The notes under the pieces: generated by a model
What the model was told of the DNA's origin: nothing
Databases searched by the model: none
The model's input: the letters and a program-made list of their open reading frames with translations, nothing else
Assembly: GCA_027297085.1 (NCBI GenBank)
Contig: JAPUIL010000006.1
Coordinates: 1-5,470 of the forward strand
Length of the DNA: 5,470 nt
Direction: 5' to 3'
Source: Verrucomicrobiota bacterium
Lineage (GTDB): Bacteria; Verrucomicrobiota; Verrucomicrobiia; Opitutales; UBA2995
Made by a program: the position numbers and the translations under genes
Shown here: positions 1-5,470 of the stretch, one piece after another
Layout: each line of letters opens with the position of its first letter
Position numbering within the stretch: the first letter of the stretch is position 1

Positions 1-1319
1 ATTTCAGAGCTTTCCTGGTACAAGATGTGTTGCGGAGGACCTTGGAGGTCGCCGGATTCAATCCTTATCACGTGCGCAACCTGACCGATGTAGACGACAA
101 AACCATTCGCACTGCTCAATCAGAAGGGAAAAATCTCAGTGATTTCACTGCTTTTTGGACCGATAAATTTCACGAAGACGCGGATGCGCTTAACATTATT
201 GCTCCTCACAAGGAGCCTAAAGCGACCGAGCACGTTCCGCAACAGATAACCCTGGTAGAGCGACTCATTGAAAAAGGATTGGCCTACGCCGCAAAAGACG
301 GATCAGTCTATTTCAAAGTGTCCGCTTACCCGCCTTACGGAAAACTCTCCCGATTGCAGGACCGGGTGATCGCCACCCAGTCCACGACCAGTGCTGGAGA
401 ACAGAACGATGCGGACGAATACGACCGGGAGTCTGTGACTGACTTCGCACTATGGAAATCCCGCAAGCCGGAAGACGGAGATAATTTCTGGGAGAGTCCG
501 TGGGGTGAAGGACGCCCGGGATGGCACTTGGAATGCTCGGCTATGAGCCAGCAATACCTCGGGGATAGTTTCGATCTGCATGCGGGAGGTATCGATCTTT
601 GCTTTCCCCACCACGAAAACGAGATAGCCCAAAGCGAAGGAGTTACCGGGAAACCGCTTGCCCGCCACTGGTTTCACAATGCTCACCTGCAAGTAGAAGG
701 CCAAAAAATGAGCAAGAGCCTCGGCAACCTTTATACTCTGGACGAGCTTAAGGAAAAGGGGTTCAGCCCGATGGAGGTACGCTATACGCTTATTTCCGGC
801 CATTACCGCCAGCCATTGAATTTTACCTTCGCCTCCCTCAAATCCGGTCGTAGCGCCATGAAAAAAATGGAGAAAGCTGTGACCCGCTACCTGGAGCAGG
901 CAGAATTGACTGAAGAAGATTTTCAGGCCATGGGAGTAGCACCCTACCCGACAGATTGGGGTCACTTTACCCGCGCCTGGGAAGGCCTGGCCAACGACCT
1001 GAATGTTTCACAAGCCACTGGCGGCATTTTCGCCGGTTTTGCTGCTATGGAACAAATCGAGCTCGACGCTGAAGCCGTCAGAAAAGAGCTACAAGCTCTG
1101 GCGGGAGTGCTCTACGCAATGGGCATAAAGCTGTTTCAGAAAATCGATGAACCAGAAATCGATATTCCAGATTCTATTCGCACCCTGGCGGAAGATCGTT
1201 GGCAAGCAAAACAATCAAAAGACTGGAAAAAAGCCGATGCATTAAGGCAAAAGCTTCAAGAAAGCGGTTGGAATATTCTGGACCGCAAAGACGGTTACGA
1301 CCTGTGTCCTGCAAAATAA
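1..1319 (+). CDS. cysS: Cysteinyl-tRNA synthetase (CysRS), 5' end cut by window edge
   Basis: Cytoplasmic class I aminoacyl-tRNA synthetase that uses ATP to attach cysteine to tRNA-Cys. The frame is open from the left edge (first full codon at 3) to TAA at 1317-1319, giving 438 visible residues. The edge sequence FRAFLVQDVLRR aligns with the part just after the HIGH-type signature, so the true start lies about 40 codons upstream; the GTG at 27 is internal. Also missing are the HIGH signature and the first zinc Cys. Visible motifs are VRNLTDVDDK, the GWHLECSAM zinc Cys (534-536), FPHHENEIAQSE with zinc His (609-611) and Glu (621-623), and the ATP-binding KMSKS loop (705-719). The C-terminal region, including WKKADALRQKL, fits the helical anticodon-binding part. 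The stretch between GKLS and DFALWK is about 7 residues longer than in common CysRS. Identification is secure; no promoter is visible because the 5' end is outside. Confidence 0.97.
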   Translation, partial: FRAFLVQDVLRRTLEVAGFNPYHVRNLTDVDDKTIRTAQSEGKNLSDFTAFWTDKFHEDADALNIIAPHKEPKATEHVPQQITLVERLIEKGLAYAAKDGSVYFKVSAYPPYGKLSRLQDRVIATQSTTSAGEQNDADEYDRESVTDFALWKSRKPEDGDNFWESPWGEGRPGWHLECSAMSQQYLGDSFDLHAGGIDLCFPHHENEIAQSEGVTGKPLARHWFHNAHLQVEGQKMSKSLGNLYTLDELKEKGFSPMEVRYTLISGHYRQPLNFTFASLKSGRSAMKKMEKAVTRYLEQAELTEEDFQAMGVAPYPTDWGHFTRAWEGLANDLNVSQATGGIFAGFAAMEQIELDAEAVRKELQALAGVLYAMGIKLFQKIDEPEIDIPDSIRTLAEDRWQAKQSKDWKKADALRQKLQESGWNILDRKDGYDLCPAK

Positions 1320-1325
1320 GTGGCA

Positions 1326-1352
1326 TTTCAGTTCGTTTTGTGAAAACTGGAA
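1326..1352 (+). other. Imperfect hairpin between cysS and the hydrolase gene
   Basis: In the 64-base gap after cysS, TTTCAGTT (1326-1333) pairs with AACTGGAA (1345-1352) with one G-T wobble. Beyond a two-base bulge, two more A-T pairs close a five-base loop. No T-tract follows directly; the T-run at 1375-1380 is 22 bases away. It is therefore not a clear intrinsic terminator, and could be an mRNA 3'-end structure or chance. The gap shows no clear promoter, so cysS and the hydrolase gene might be co-transcribed. Confidence 0.25.
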
Positions 1353-1383
1353 CAGATACTAAAACATCAACCTCTTTTTTAAT

Positions 1384-2067
1384 ATGAAACACTTAACTTT
1401 GTCCTTCCTCTCACTACTCGTATTATTAATGACCTCGCAGGCCCAAGCTGATAAGAGCGAAAGACTTCCGGAAACAATCGACCCGGATCGTCACTACCTG
1501 TTCTACCTGCATGGTCAGATCGTAGAAGGATCAGATGGCCATCCCAACCATGCGGACCTTGGTATCTACCGATATCCGGAAATTGTTAAGGAGCTGGAAC
1601 AAGAAGGCTTCTGGGTGATCAGCGAAATTCGCCGCAGCAATACCAATATAAACAGCTATGCAGGATTGATCTCTTTTTACGTGGATCAGCTAAAAGAAGC
1701 CGGCGTACCTTCATCGAAAATCACTGTATTAGGTGCTAGCAAAGGTGGAATGATTGCTTGTTACGTATCCAACAAACAACAGGATCCGGATATTAACTAT
1801 GTAATTTTGGCCGGATTTTTTTATCGTCTGAAAGAGGATCCGAAAATGCTGGTCTCGGGGCGGGTATTATCCGTTCACGACTCGGCTGATCAGAACAATA
1901 TCAACCCCAAATATTTCCTGAGAAAATCATCTGGAGTAACCGATGAAAAGGTTGTGATAACCCGTCATGGTTGGGGGCATAGGCTGATCTATGAACCTAG
2001 ATATGAATGGGTCAAAGAGGTAGTTCTCTGGAGTGGGATCAATAAGAAAAAGAAAGCTAAGGATTGA
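1384..2067 (+). CDS. Secreted alpha/beta-hydrolase family protein, substrate unknown
   Basis: A 227-residue protein with a likely Sec signal peptide: MKH, a hydrophobic stretch at about residues 4-17, then SQAQA with probable cleavage after Ala22. The mature part reads as a compact alpha/beta-hydrolase. FYLHG (39-44) fits the strand and oxyanion-hole HG. VLGASKGG (115-122) is the nucleophile elbow (G-x-S-x-G) with Ser119. VLSVHDSADQ (161-170) offers Asp166 or Asp169 as the acid. GWGHRLIYEPRYEW (196-209) offers His199 as the catalytic His. From memory, similar unnamed hydrolases sharing HG, GASKGG and a C-terminal GH-x-x-x-Y-x-P-x-x-x-W occur widely in bacteria. The tail is lysine-rich (KKKKAKD). 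The ATG at 1384 is chosen because the signal peptide starts there; no Shine-Dalgarno is visible, only a pyrimidine-rich stretch. Esterase, lipase or peptidase activity cannot be separated from the sequence. Its place between two synthetase genes gives no functional clue. Confidence 0.85.
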   Translation: MKHLTLSFLSLLVLLMTSQAQADKSERLPETIDPDRHYLFYLHGQIVEGSDGHPNHADLGIYRYPEIVKELEQEGFWVISEIRRSNTNINSYAGLISFYVDQLKEAGVPSSKITVLGASKGGMIACYVSNKQQDPDINYVILAGFFYRLKEDPKMLVSGRVLSVHDSADQNNINPKYFLRKSSGVTDEKVVITRHGWGHRLIYEPRYEWVKEVVLWSGINKKKKAKD

Positions 2068-2110
2068 TCACTTGACTTGCTCAACCAATACCACATTCAG
2101 TGAAGACCGA

Positions 2111-2176
2111 ATGCCCGAGATCATTATAACGACAACATCTTCAACCCGACCACCAAAGCCGTCGGCTTGTGGTTAA
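2111..2176 (+). CDS. Possible Thr/Ile-rich leader peptide of thrS
   Basis: A short reading frame of 21 codons from ATG (2111-2113) to TAA (2174-2176), beginning MPEIIITTTSST. It has three consecutive Ile codons (ATC ATT ATA, 2120-2128), three consecutive Thr codons (ACG ACA ACA, 2129-2137) and a fourth Thr codon ACC (2144-2146). A weak GAAG lies five bases before the ATG (2102-2105). The frame ends inside a hairpin and is followed by a terminator and then thrS. This resembles attenuator leader peptides such as E. coli thrL, which also mixes Thr and Ile codons. Inferred role: a ribosome stalling at Thr codons when charged tRNA-Thr is scarce would sense the need for ThrRS. The same frame is open further upstream and also holds Thr codons there (TTG at 2072 is a possible earlier start). 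A chance ORF cannot be excluded. Confidence 0.5.
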   Translation: MPEIIITTTSSTRPPKPSACG

Positions 2177-2210
2177 GTATATTTAGTACACACACTTCAC
2201 CGGGCCTCGG
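2149..2210 (+). promoter_or_regulatory. Putative attenuator: hairpin 1:2 and competing antiterminator 2:3
   Basis: Hairpin 1:2 has a perfect core, AAGCC (2156-2160), loop GTC, GGCTT (2164-2168). It extends outward through bulges at 2153 and 2155 to 2149-2173, and so overlaps the last codons of the leader ORF. A competing fold pairs 2159-2173 with 2199-2210: CCG with CGG (2208-2210), GGC with GCC (2204-2206), and GGT with ACC (2199-2201), plus two G-U pairs around a small bulge, 11 pairs in total. This second fold consumes the 5' arm of the terminator at 2203-2225, so the two are mutually exclusive. A ribosome held at Thr codons 2129-2146 would cover the 5' arm of hairpin 1:2 and free the segment for antitermination. 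Pairings were found by eye; no energies were computed. Confidence 0.45.
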
Positions 2211-2237
2211 AATTTCTCCGCGGCCTTTTTTATTTTT
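2203..2237 (+). terminator. Intrinsic terminator upstream of thrS
   Basis: GGCCTCGG (2203-2210) pairs with CCGCGGCC (2218-2225) around a seven-base loop, with a single T/C mismatch at 2207/2221. A T-tract follows at once: six T (2226-2231), one A, five T (2233-2237). It lies 136 bases after the hydrolase stop and 48 bases before the thrS start. It may simply end the upstream transcript, or be the conditional terminator of a thrS attenuator. The A-run at 2238-2243 can pair with the T-tract, and GCGG (2244-2247) with CCGC (2218-2221), giving a further fold in the thrS 5' UTR and possibly termination on the opposite strand. Confidence 0.7.
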
Positions 2238-2285
2238 AAAAAAGCGGCTTTTCAACCACCCAGCTTTCCAACAACTTTTTAAACG

Positions 2286-4115
2286 ATGAAAGAAATGTCT
2301 CCACTCGAAGAAATCCGGCACTCGTCGGCTCACATTCTGGCCACGGCTGTGCTCCGTCTATTTCCGGAGACCAAGCTCGATATTGGACCTCCTACCGACA
2401 GCGGATTTTACTACGACTTTGATACCGATCACAAATTCACGGAGGAAGATCTCGAAGCCATCGAAGCGGAAATGAAAAAAGTGATCAAAGAGAATCAACG
2501 GTTCGAGCGTTTTGAAAAAACTCGGGAAGAAGCAATCGATCTTATTAAGGAAATTGGGCAAGCCGAATACAAGCTGGGTCGGTTGGAGGATATTCCAGAG
2601 GGCGATACCATCAGCTTTTACCGCAATGGTGAATTCGTCGACCTCTGCGCGGGCACTCACGTCAATTACTCCAAAAAGATTAAAGCCGTAAAACTTCTCA
2701 GCATCGCCGGGGCTTACCACCGGGGAGACGAAAAGAACAAGCAGCTACAACGCATCTACGGCACTGCATTTGACACTAAGGACGACCTCCAGCAACACTT
2801 GGATCAATTGGAAGAAGCGCGCAAACGTGACCATCGAAAAATCGGCAAGGACATGCAGCTCTTCCACATCGACGAAAAAGTCGGTCAGGGCCTGGTTCTC
2901 TGGACTCCCAAGGGCTCTATCATTCGCAACGAGCTTCAGAATTTCATTTCCGAAGAGCTGAGAAAACAGGGCTACGACCAGGTATATACGCCGCATATCG
3001 CCAAGTTGGATCTTTTCCGAACTTCCGGCCATTTCCCTTACTACCAGGACTCCCAATACCCGCCAGTCATTGACCGCCAGTCTCTGGCAGACCTGGCGGA
3101 TGAGAACAAAACCTGCGCAGACCTGACCAACCTTCTTAATGAGGGGCAAATCGAAGGCTACTTGCTCAAGCCGATGAACTGCCCCATGCACATCAAGTTG
3201 TTTGACTCGCAGCATCACTCATACCGCGACTTGCCGGTACGCTTTGCCGAATTCGGAACCGTGTATCGCTGGGAGCAATCCGGCGAGCTGAGTGGTATGA
3301 CCCACGTACGCGGGTTCACACAAGACGATGCCCACATCTTTTGTACGGACGATCAGGTTAAGGGAGAAATCCAGGGATGCCTGGATCTGGTAAAAACCGT
3401 TTTCAATGTCCTGGGCATGACCGACTACCGCGTCCGTATCGGCCTTCGCGATCCCGACTCCTCCAAATTCGTGGGATCGCCCGAAAACTGGGTCAAAGCA
3501 GAGACTGCCTTGCGCGAAGTCGCATCGACTTTCGGTGTTCCTTTCTCAGAAGAACTTGGTGAAGCTGCTTTTTATGGTCCAAAGATCGACTTTGTTGTGA
3601 AAGACGTTATCGGCCGGGAATGGCAGCTTGGGACTGTGCAGGTGGATTACAATCTTCCGGAACGTTTCGAGCTGAGCTACATCGGCCCCGATAATAAACC
3701 ACACCGCCCTGTCATGGTACACCGGGCACCCTTCGGATCGATGGAACGTTTCTGTGGAGTCCTCATCGAACACTTTGCCGGTAACTTCCCAACCTGGCTC
3801 GCTCCTGAACAGGTTCGCCTCTTACCGATCAACGATGCGGTCCTGCCCTTCGCCCAAGAAGTGGAAGCCAAGCTGAAAGCCGCCAAGGTGCGTGTGAAGA
3901 TCGACGGCGCCTCCGAAAAACTCGGCGCCAAAATCCGCCGGTCCGAACTCGACAAGGTACCCTTCGTCGGAGTCATCGGCGGAAGGGAAGCTGAAGAAGG
4001 AACCGTCACCGTACGCTCCCGTGTCGCCAAAAGCAAAGAAGGCACGTACCCGGTCGCCGAATACCTGGATTTGATCCTCGACCAGATCGCCAACAAGACC
4101 TTGCCGGAAAGCTAG
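2286..4115 (+). CDS. thrS: Threonyl-tRNA synthetase (ThrRS), naturally lacking the TGS domain
   Basis: Cytoplasmic class II synthetase that charges tRNA-Thr and hydrolyses mischarged Ser-tRNA-Thr. The 609 residues begin directly with the N2 editing domain. HSSAH gives His12 and His16, and DLCAGTH gives Asp119, Cys121 and His125; the spacings equal those of E. coli His73, His77, Cys182 and His186, an offset of 61. The catalytic core (about 190-505) has zinc ligands Cys299 (KPMNCPMH), His350 (RGFTQDDAH) and His479 (MVHRAPFGSMER), motif 2 arginine in VYRWEQSG (324-333) and motif 3 near 479-488. The anticodon-binding domain is about 507-600. Residues about 257-292 hold roughly 25 residues more than E. 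coli. The start cannot move upstream because TAA occupies 2280-2282 in frame; a second ATG at 2295 is possible. No Shine-Dalgarno precedes either. Expression may be controlled by the leader at 2111-2237. Stop is TAG; function is secure. Confidence 0.98.
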   Translation: MKEMSPLEEIRHSSAHILATAVLRLFPETKLDIGPPTDSGFYYDFDTDHKFTEEDLEAIEAEMKKVIKENQRFERFEKTREEAIDLIKEIGQAEYKLGRLEDIPEGDTISFYRNGEFVDLCAGTHVNYSKKIKAVKLLSIAGAYHRGDEKNKQLQRIYGTAFDTKDDLQQHLDQLEEARKRDHRKIGKDMQLFHIDEKVGQGLVLWTPKGSIIRNELQNFISEELRKQGYDQVYTPHIAKLDLFRTSGHFPYYQDSQYPPVIDRQSLADLADENKTCADLTNLLNEGQIEGYLLKPMNCPMHIKLFDSQHHSYRDLPVRFAEFGTVYRWEQSGELSGMTHVRGFTQDDAHIFCTDDQVKGEIQGCLDLVKTVFNVLGMTDYRVRIGLRDPDSSKFVGSPENWVKAETALREVASTFGVPFSEELGEAAFYGPKIDFVVKDVIGREWQLGTVQVDYNLPERFELSYIGPDNKPHRPVMVHRAPFGSMERFCGVLIEHFAGNFPTWLAPEQVRLLPINDAVLPFAQEVEAKLKAAKVRVKIDGASEKLGAKIRRSELDKVPFVGVIGGREAEEGTVTVRSRVAKSKEGTYPVAEYLDLILDQIANKTLPES

Positions 4116-4357
4116 AGCAACTGCGAAAGACGTTAAATTTCGCGAAAAGACAGAGGTTAAAGAGCTAGAATAATTTTAACTGCCTTCCACGTCATTCTAC
4201 GTACGCTCCTAATTGTAATGCTTGGAAGGTTACTCGCATTCGAGTTGTAATTGTGTCTTGATAGGTAAACCAAGTACCGATAGCTTTCAGCTTCACTTCG
4301 ATGCCAAGTCAATTACACTCACCCATTTCATCTTTATCGATTACAGAGAACTGAATT
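4116..4357 (+). other. Intergenic gap before the sulfatase gene, weak signals only
   Basis: No gene is supported in these 242 bases. GCGAAA (4123-4128) can pair with TTTCGC (4138-4143) over a nine-base loop just after thrS, but no T-tract follows, so it is not a convincing terminator. TGTAATTG (4246-4253) is repeated inverted as CAATTACA (4310-4317), and a related AATTGTAAT lies at 4211-4219; this could be an operator or chance. TTGATA (4258-4263) resembles a -35 box, but at 17 bases only TAGCTT (4281-4286) is found, a poor -10. The sulfatase promoter is probably in this gap, but it cannot be placed. Confidence 0.3.
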
Positions 4358-5470
4358 ATGAATACACGTTGCAAAAGTTTTTGTGGTATTGCTTTCTTCG
4401 CGGCCTTGTCGCTTATGGTGACGGGACCTGTGTGGGCACAGCCCACTGCTGAGATTCCCTCAGCGTCGTCCCGGCCTGTAGCCGATAAAATTCCTGACGC
4501 CAACCCGCTCAATGTCGTGCTGATTCTCTCCGATGACCACCGCTACGATGTGATGGGCTTCATGGGGCATCCCTTCGTGAAAACGCCGCATATGGATCGA
4601 CTTGCCAAAGAAGGCGTCCACTTTCGTCACGCTTTAGTCACGACAAGCCTTTGCTCGCCCAGTCGCGCCTCCATCCTAACCGGACTTGTCACTCACCGCC
4701 ATGGCGTCACAAGTAACGCCCCACCATCACCGCCCGACGCCCATTATTTTCCTCAATATCTCCAAACAGCTGGCTACCAAACCGCCTTTGTCGGCAAGTG
4801 GCACATGGGTTACGACAACGACTCACCCCGACGCGGCTTTGACCACTGGGTCGGATTTAAGGGCCAAGGCTCATACGTGCCCGGACCCAACATCCTCATC
4901 AATATTAACGGAAAACACGTCCCGCAAAAAGGCTACATTACCGACGAACTGACTGACTATGCTGTGGATTGGCTCCAAGAACGTAGCGCCGATCAACCTT
5001 TCTTTTTATACCTGTCTCACAAAGCGGTACACTCAAACTTCACCCCCGCGCGACGCCATAAGGGCAATTACGCCGATAGCGCCGTAACGCATCCGCCCAC
5101 TATGCCGGACACAGCCCAGCGTCGCGCATCCCAGCCTGACTGGGTCACTGCTCGTCGTACCTCCGGTCAAGGCATTGGTTCGACGCCTAAGGATTTCGCC
5201 AAAATGGACGCAACTTACCGGAAGTACTGCGAGGCCGTTACAGGTATTGACGACAGCATTGGCCGCGTCTTAAGGACCCTCAGGCGCAAAGGTCTGCTTA
5301 ACAGCACACTGGTGATTTACATGGGCGACAACGGCTTCAGTTGGGGCGAACACGGATTAACCAACAAACGACACGCCTACGAAGAATCCATGCACATACC
5401 CATGCTGATGCGCTGTCCTCAGCTATTTGAGGCCGGTACGGTTGTTAACGCACTCGCCGCCAATATAGAC
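4358..5470 (+). CDS. Secreted formylglycine-dependent sulfatase, 3' end cut by window edge
   Basis: The first 371 residues of a type I sulfatase, which hydrolyses sulfate esters using a formylglycine made from an active-site Cys. Residues 1-27 are a likely Sec signal peptide (MNTRCKSFCG, hydrophobic core, VWA before Gln28), so the enzyme acts outside the cytoplasm. ILSDDHRYD carries metal ligands Asp59 and Asp60. SLCSPSRASILTG is the full sulfatase signature 1, with Cys99 as formylglycine precursor, Pro101 and Arg103. GYQTAFVGKWH (139-149) is signature 2 with Lys147. LSHKAVH (219-225) and MGDNG (Asp324, Asn325) complete the site. Wording such as DDHRYDVMGFMG and YLSHKAVHSNF recalls N-acetylglucosamine-6-sulfatase or mucin-desulfating types, but substrate cannot be fixed from this. 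In-frame TGA at 4352-4354 fixes ATG 4358 as the earliest start; AGAGAA (4345-4350) is a weak ribosome site. About 100-150 C-terminal residues are probably missing. A maturing formylglycine enzyme is not in the window. Confidence 0.95.
   Translation, partial: MNTRCKSFCGIAFFAALSLMVTGPVWAQPTAEIPSASSRPVADKIPDANPLNVVLILSDDHRYDVMGFMGHPFVKTPHMDRLAKEGVHFRHALVTTSLCSPSRASILTGLVTHRHGVTSNAPPSPPDAHYFPQYLQTAGYQTAFVGKWHMGYDNDSPRRGFDHWVGFKGQGSYVPGPNILININGKHVPQKGYITDELTDYAVDWLQERSADQPFFLYLSHKAVHSNFTPARRHKGNYADSAVTHPPTMPDTAQRRASQPDWVTARRTSGQGIGSTPKDFAKMDATYRKYCEAVTGIDDSIGRVLRTLRRKGLLNSTLVIYMGDNGFSWGEHGLTNKRHAYEESMHIPMLMRCPQLFEAGTVVNALAANID

Noticed and set aside
27..29. GTG as the cysS start
   Set aside because: Residues encoded before it (FRAFLVQD) align with the conserved CysRS core, so the gene continues past the left edge.
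450..965. Long open frame on the minus strand inside cysS
   Set aside because: It lies fully opposite a well-conserved CysRS frame and its translation shows no recognisable motif; a codon-bias shadow.
2072..2100. TTGACT as a -35 box of a leader promoter
   Set aside because: The hexamer is good, but no convincing -10 follows at 16-18 bases (ATTCAG, TTCAGT). Left as a possibility, not annotated.
2125..2130. TATAAC as a -10 box for thrS
   Set aside because: No acceptable -35 lies 16-18 bases upstream, and the word falls inside the Ile/Thr codon run. If it were real, the leader peptide would not be transcribed, so a mapped start here would refute the attenuation model.
2068..2285. T-box riboswitch for thrS
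   Set aside because: The leader is too short and lacks the conserved antiterminator sequence (TGGNACCGCG type) and a specifier stem.
2745..4096. Several open frames on the minus strand inside thrS
   Set aside because: All overlap conserved ThrRS coding sequence and resemble no protein family; shadows.
4123..4143. Hairpin after thrS as an intrinsic terminator
   Set aside because: Only six pairs, a nine-base loop and no T-tract after it.
4222..4452. 76-codon + frame overlapping the sulfatase start
   Set aside because: It overlaps the sulfatase signal-peptide region in another frame and has no recognisable features, while the sulfatase frame has clear signatures.
4686..4952. 88-codon + frame inside the sulfatase gene
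   Set aside because: Out of frame with the sulfatase signatures on both sides, and the sulfatase frame is unbroken through this stretch.

Overview
The window looks like ordinary chromosomal DNA of a free-living, probably marine, bacterium of the Verrucomicrobia, perhaps Opitutae/Puniceicoccales. That placement is an inference from protein style: a ThrRS without a TGS domain and with an insertion before its MNCP motif, a secreted formylglycine sulfatase of the kind abundant in Verrucomicrobia and Planctomycetes, and starts with weak or absent Shine-Dalgarno sequences. No marker gene here proves it. All genes seen are on the + strand.

Layout: (1) 1-1319 is most of cysS (cysteinyl-tRNA synthetase); its first ~40 codons lie left of the window. 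(2) 1384-2067 encodes a small exported alpha/beta-hydrolase of unknown substrate. (3) 2068-2285 is a structured leader. It contains a possible 21-codon leader peptide with three Ile codons followed by Thr-Thr-Thr-Ser-Ser-Thr, a hairpin overlapping the end of that reading frame, an intrinsic terminator, and a possible competing antiterminator. (4) 2286-4115 is thrS (threonyl-tRNA synthetase), with all editing and catalytic residues but no TGS domain. (5) 4116-4357 is a gap with only weak signals. (6) 4358-5470 is the first 371 codons of a secreted sulfatase cut by the right edge.

The two synthetases supply Cys-tRNA and Thr-tRNA for translation. The hydrolase and sulfatase are export-targeted and have no evident functional link to them; the sulfatase may begin a polysaccharide-degradation locus continuing to the right.

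The most interesting element is the thrS leader. The order (Thr-rich leader ORF, hairpin 1:2, possible 2:3 pairing, terminator 3:4, then the gene that charges tRNA-Thr) is that of classical ribosome-mediated transcription attenuation, as in E. coli thrL and pheM-pheST. The known thrS controls are different: translational autoregulation in E. coli and T-box in Firmicutes. The model rests on one sequence read by eye and needs comparative support.
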